Source: JAFGDI01 sp963662515 (GTDB lineage Bacteria > Planctomycetota > Phycisphaerae > Sedimentisphaerales > SM23-30). From it: 64,000 bases of DNA. The stretch covers positions 3,410,001-3,474,000 of the forward strand of contig OY759675.1 of assembly GCA_963662515.1 (NCBI GenBank). Reading direction: 5' to 3'. Of this stretch, positions 61,662-64,000 are shown one piece after another. The notes under the pieces were generated by a model. The model searched no databases and was not told the DNA's origin. It worked only from the letters and a program-made list of their open reading frames with translations. Both the position numbers and the translations under genes were made by a program. The first letter of the stretch is position 1. Each line of letters starts with the position of its first letter.

Positions 61662-62984
61662 TTGAAATTGCATAAGACAAGCAGGGTAGCCATTACCGGC
61701 ATAGCCGGCGGTGGTAAAACGGTTTTTCTCAGCAGCCTGCTCTGGCATTTATCAGAATTTGAAAGTTCTGACTTTGCCCTGACCGGCCAGGCTAAGATAA
61801 GCGGCTGGCACGAGCTGAACTCTGGATATGATATCAATGAAGTAATTCCTTTTGAAAAATATCGCGACTCTCTGAGCCGGGCTAAAGACTGGCCTCAAAA
61901 GACTACTGACAGCTATCGTTTCTGCTGCGAATATCGCCGGAGCGACTGGAAGCATTTCAGGCAGCGATTGCGATTTACCGATTTTCCCGGCGAGAGAATA
62001 GCCGATGCCGCAATCGCCGCTCACAGCGATTTTGCTCAATGGTCAGACCATCTCTTTCACCATTACAATAACCATCATGACTACAACGCTTCCCTGACCA
62101 CCTATAAGCAGGCCCTGCTCGAGCCTGACCCGACAGTTGACAAACTTTTGTCTGCTTACCGCCTGTCACTGGCAGGGCTTATTCTCGGATATAAACCGCT
62201 CATTTCTCCTTCAGTATTTCTACTGGACCAGAAAGGCAGGGCAATTGAATCTGGTACCGATCAGTCTATAGCCTCAGCAAGATTATGCGGTCTTGATAGT
62301 GACAGCCAGTTTGCTCCCCTGCCGGCAGAGTTCCGAGAGAAGCATCGGGAAATAGCCCGGGCATTTGCCCGGCACTATCGCCATTATCGCAGGCAATTAG
62401 TATTACCTTTGTTCGATGAGCTCAGTCAGGCTCAGGCCCTGATAATCCTGGTTGATATACCTTCATTACTGGCAGGCGGCGTAGGCAGGTACAATGACAA
62501 TCGCCAGTTAGTACTGGACCTGATCGAAGCCTTGCAGAAAGATTCTTCGCTGGGCCGGAAGCTGGCTGGCATTTGCCGTTTCTGGAGCAGCTCTCTTAAA
62601 AAGATCGCTTTTGTTGCCAGTAAAGCCGACCTGGTCTTACCCGCCGATGTTAAATCAGGCAGACTCATGTCACTGCTGCATCAGATGAATAATCGGGCCA
62701 GGAACCTACTGCCCCAGTCTGATATAAAATGGTTCACCTGCAGTGCCTGCCGGTCAACTATGCCTGGCAAAGCATCAGAAAGCCTTATTGGCAGGCTCAG
62801 GGCAGATAACCCGCAGCGAAATGAAATTGAATTTGCTGTTTCCCCCCTGCCAGAATCCTGGCCGCATAGCTGGCAGCCGGATGACTTTCATTATTACAGC
62901 GTACTGCCCACTACTGCAAAAAATATCCAGATACCGCCTGAGCACCTGGGGATGGATCGTATCTTAGACTTCCTGATCAACTGA
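61662..62984 (+). CDS. YcjX-like P-loop NTPase (DUF463)
   Basis: 440 residues from TTG 61662, with GGAGAG seven bases upstream; no ATG fits. Walker A GIAGGGKT (13-20), DFPGER (near 107, Walker-B-like), a His-rich DHLFHHYNNHHDYNASL, LIILVDIPSLLAGG (~265) and IAFVASKADLVLP (~325, NKxD-like SKAD). DUF463/YcjX proteins are predicted GTPases of unknown function, usually followed by the membrane protein YcjF; that is the case here (59 bases). In some bacteria the pair is stress- or envelope-stress-linked. The upstream sequence is the inverted repeat block, so the promoter is unclear. Confidence 0.85.
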   Translation: MKLHKTSRVAITGIAGGGKTVFLSSLLWHLSEFESSDFALTGQAKISGWHELNSGYDINEVIPFEKYRDSLSRAKDWPQKTTDSYRFCCEYRRSDWKHFRQRLRFTDFPGERIADAAIAAHSDFAQWSDHLFHHYNNHHDYNASLTTYKQALLEPDPTVDKLLSAYRLSLAGLILGYKPLISPSVFLLDQKGRAIESGTDQSIASARLCGLDSDSQFAPLPAEFREKHREIARAFARHYRHYRRQLVLPLFDELSQAQALIILVDIPSLLAGGVGRYNDNRQLVLDLIEALQKDSSLGRKLAGICRFWSSSLKKIAFVASKADLVLPADVKSGRLMSLLHQMNNRARNLLPQSDIKWFTCSACRSTMPGKASESLIGRLRADNPQRNEIEFAVSPLPESWPHSWQPDDFHYYSVLPTTAKNIQIPPEHLGMDRILDFLIN

Positions 62985-63043
62985 TAATCGACTGGCAAAA
63001 GGCAAAGCACCTGACTAACAAGATATAAGCAGAAGGATATAAT

Positions 63044-64000
63044 ATGGACCATAATATGGATAGAACAGACAGGCCGATCGGCGATCCGCTATATAAGTCG
63101 CCGGCTGTTAAAGCAACCGAACCAGCTGATGAATCTGCAATGGCTGATACTTCCGGCCATAATGAGAGCCACTATCGTCCCGGCGACCAGGGCGTGGGCA
63201 TACCCAATTTCAAACCACAGCAAATGAGAATACTAAGCCCTGAAGAACAAGATGAAATCCACCAGCAGCAGGAGCAACAGTTGCGTGAAGACTTTACCCG
63301 CAAACTGCACGAACTGGGAAACACATCGGGGAAATGGAATCTGCCCTCCGGCCTGAGAAAGACATTTACCTGGGTAATACTGGCTCTGGCCTCTGTTCTG
63401 GCTTTAATCTTGATAAGCCAGACTGTATCTTTCGCGAACAACATTAAAGCTCTGCCCCGGCCTTTCAACATTATCGCTGCCTGTCTGGCGGGTATATTTG
63501 CCTTGATCCTCACTTTGGTCATCCTCAGACTTATATGGCAAACAGTACGCCTGCAGTGCAGTCCATCAATAAACATAAAGGCTGTATCCACCCTGCAACA
63601 AAGGCAGCAATTCCAGAAGCAGCTTCAGGAACATTCCACTCAGGCTCAAGAGCAATTACGAAACTACCTCAGGGAATACCCCTTAGACAATGAGGGCAGA
63701 AAAAGACTCATCAGTATTGGACTATCCAGCCAACAAGCCGAAGATCTGCTCACTGCCCGTGACTTTTTATTAACAAAAGACCGTCCTTGCGAAGCTGAAA
63801 ACTGGCTTGCAGATTTCGACCAGCGGTTCCAGGGTATTTTAGACCAGCTGGCCCACAGCCGGGTCAGACAATACGCCTTGCGGGCCGGTGCGGGAACAGC
63901 CCTTTCCCCCATACCAGCTATTGACCAGATGATCGTAATTTATTCCAGTACCGCAATGATAAAAGACCTGCTATTCATATACCAGCTCCGCCCGGCCTTT
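63044..64000 (+). CDS. YcjF-like membrane protein (DUF697), cut by the window edge
   Basis: 319 codons open to the last base. Start ATG 63044, AGAAGGAT upstream. An N-terminal soluble region with a Gln-rich coiled stretch (EEQDEIHQQQEQQLREDF), two membrane helices (FTWVILALASVLALILI, ~110-127; FNIIAACLAGIFALILTLVI, ~147-167), a helical region, then the DUF697 hallmark (RAGAGTALSPIPAIDQMIVI, near 290). Family members are inner-membrane proteins paired with YcjX. Partial at the 3' end. Confidence 0.8.
   Translation, partial: MDHNMDRTDRPIGDPLYKSPAVKATEPADESAMADTSGHNESHYRPGDQGVGIPNFKPQQMRILSPEEQDEIHQQQEQQLREDFTRKLHELGNTSGKWNLPSGLRKTFTWVILALASVLALILISQTVSFANNIKALPRPFNIIAACLAGIFALILTLVILRLIWQTVRLQCSPSINIKAVSTLQQRQQFQKQLQEHSTQAQEQLRNYLREYPLDNEGRKRLISIGLSSQQAEDLLTARDFLLTKDRPCEAENWLADFDQRFQGILDQLAHSRVRQYALRAGAGTALSPIPAIDQMIVIYSSTAMIKDLLFIYQLRPAF

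Overview
The window most likely comes from a planctomycete of the Phycisphaerae/Sedimentisphaerales type. The grounds are PEP-CTERM surface proteins ending in PEP plus a hydrophobic helix plus KRRRQ or RRKN, dockerin-like D-x-N-x-D repeats inside large secreted proteins, a giant YD-repeat (RHS) protein, a TonB receptor and BioC (so a diderm), and many short palindromic intergenic repeats. This is inferred from protein style; no rRNA or tRNA gene was recognised.

0.9-38 kb, minus strand: one continuous RHS polymorphic-toxin island. It starts (38 kb) with a full-length secreted RHS protein of about 2,680 residues (unit A). Ten further RHS units (B to K, in transcription order) follow. Each keeps only a 3' part of the same YD core, cut at different places. 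Each ends at the same boundary (NDP(I/V)N..DPDGRF) in a different tip of 120-190 residues, followed at once by one or more A+T-rich genes that are probably immunity genes. Tip and partner families co-vary: one tip family goes with TPR proteins (A, C, J), its divergent relative with a HEAT-like protein (D), a glycine-rich tip family with two-helix membrane proteins (B, F), an SHH-type HNH nuclease with a small partner (H), a DUF4258/RelE-like RNase with a 95-residue partner (G), and other hydrophobic tips with larger membrane proteins (E, I). Two units (H, K) also carry a macro-domain gene. Two (C, I) are translationally coupled to a PEP-CTERM gene.

Most truncated units carry one of two short signal-peptide leaders joined straight to the shortened core. 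The junctions hold palindromes. Type-1 leaders have two hairpins exactly 7 bases apart, with a compensatory C-G to G-C swap between copies. The same double palindrome sits exactly where a plus-strand comEC fragment is broken at the left end. I read this as a toxin-tip cassette bank with a candidate recombination site inside the signal-peptide code; it is the most novel part of the window.

38-41.2 kb: an FN3-domain protein within a dense field of repeats (a CGCCCGTCCGGCGTAAGG palindrome, a 151-bp tandem repeat, a 196-bp MITE-like inverted repeat, and a mosaic array of small palindromes). The composite repeat recurs inverted at 60.9-61.6 kb, bracketing about 20 kb of ordinary genes.

41.2-60 kb: an active-looking secreted metallophosphoesterase and a degenerate paralogue, an M19 dipeptidase, an exo/endonuclease/phosphatase-family protein, a TonB-dependent receptor, BioC with a BamE/SmpA-like lipoprotein, an AbiEi/AbiEii toxin-antitoxin pair with a likely operator, ClpB, a chemotaxis-receptor remnant, two PEP-CTERM paralogues, and a large beta-helix protein. 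The window ends in a YcjX/YcjF-like pair, the second gene running off the edge.
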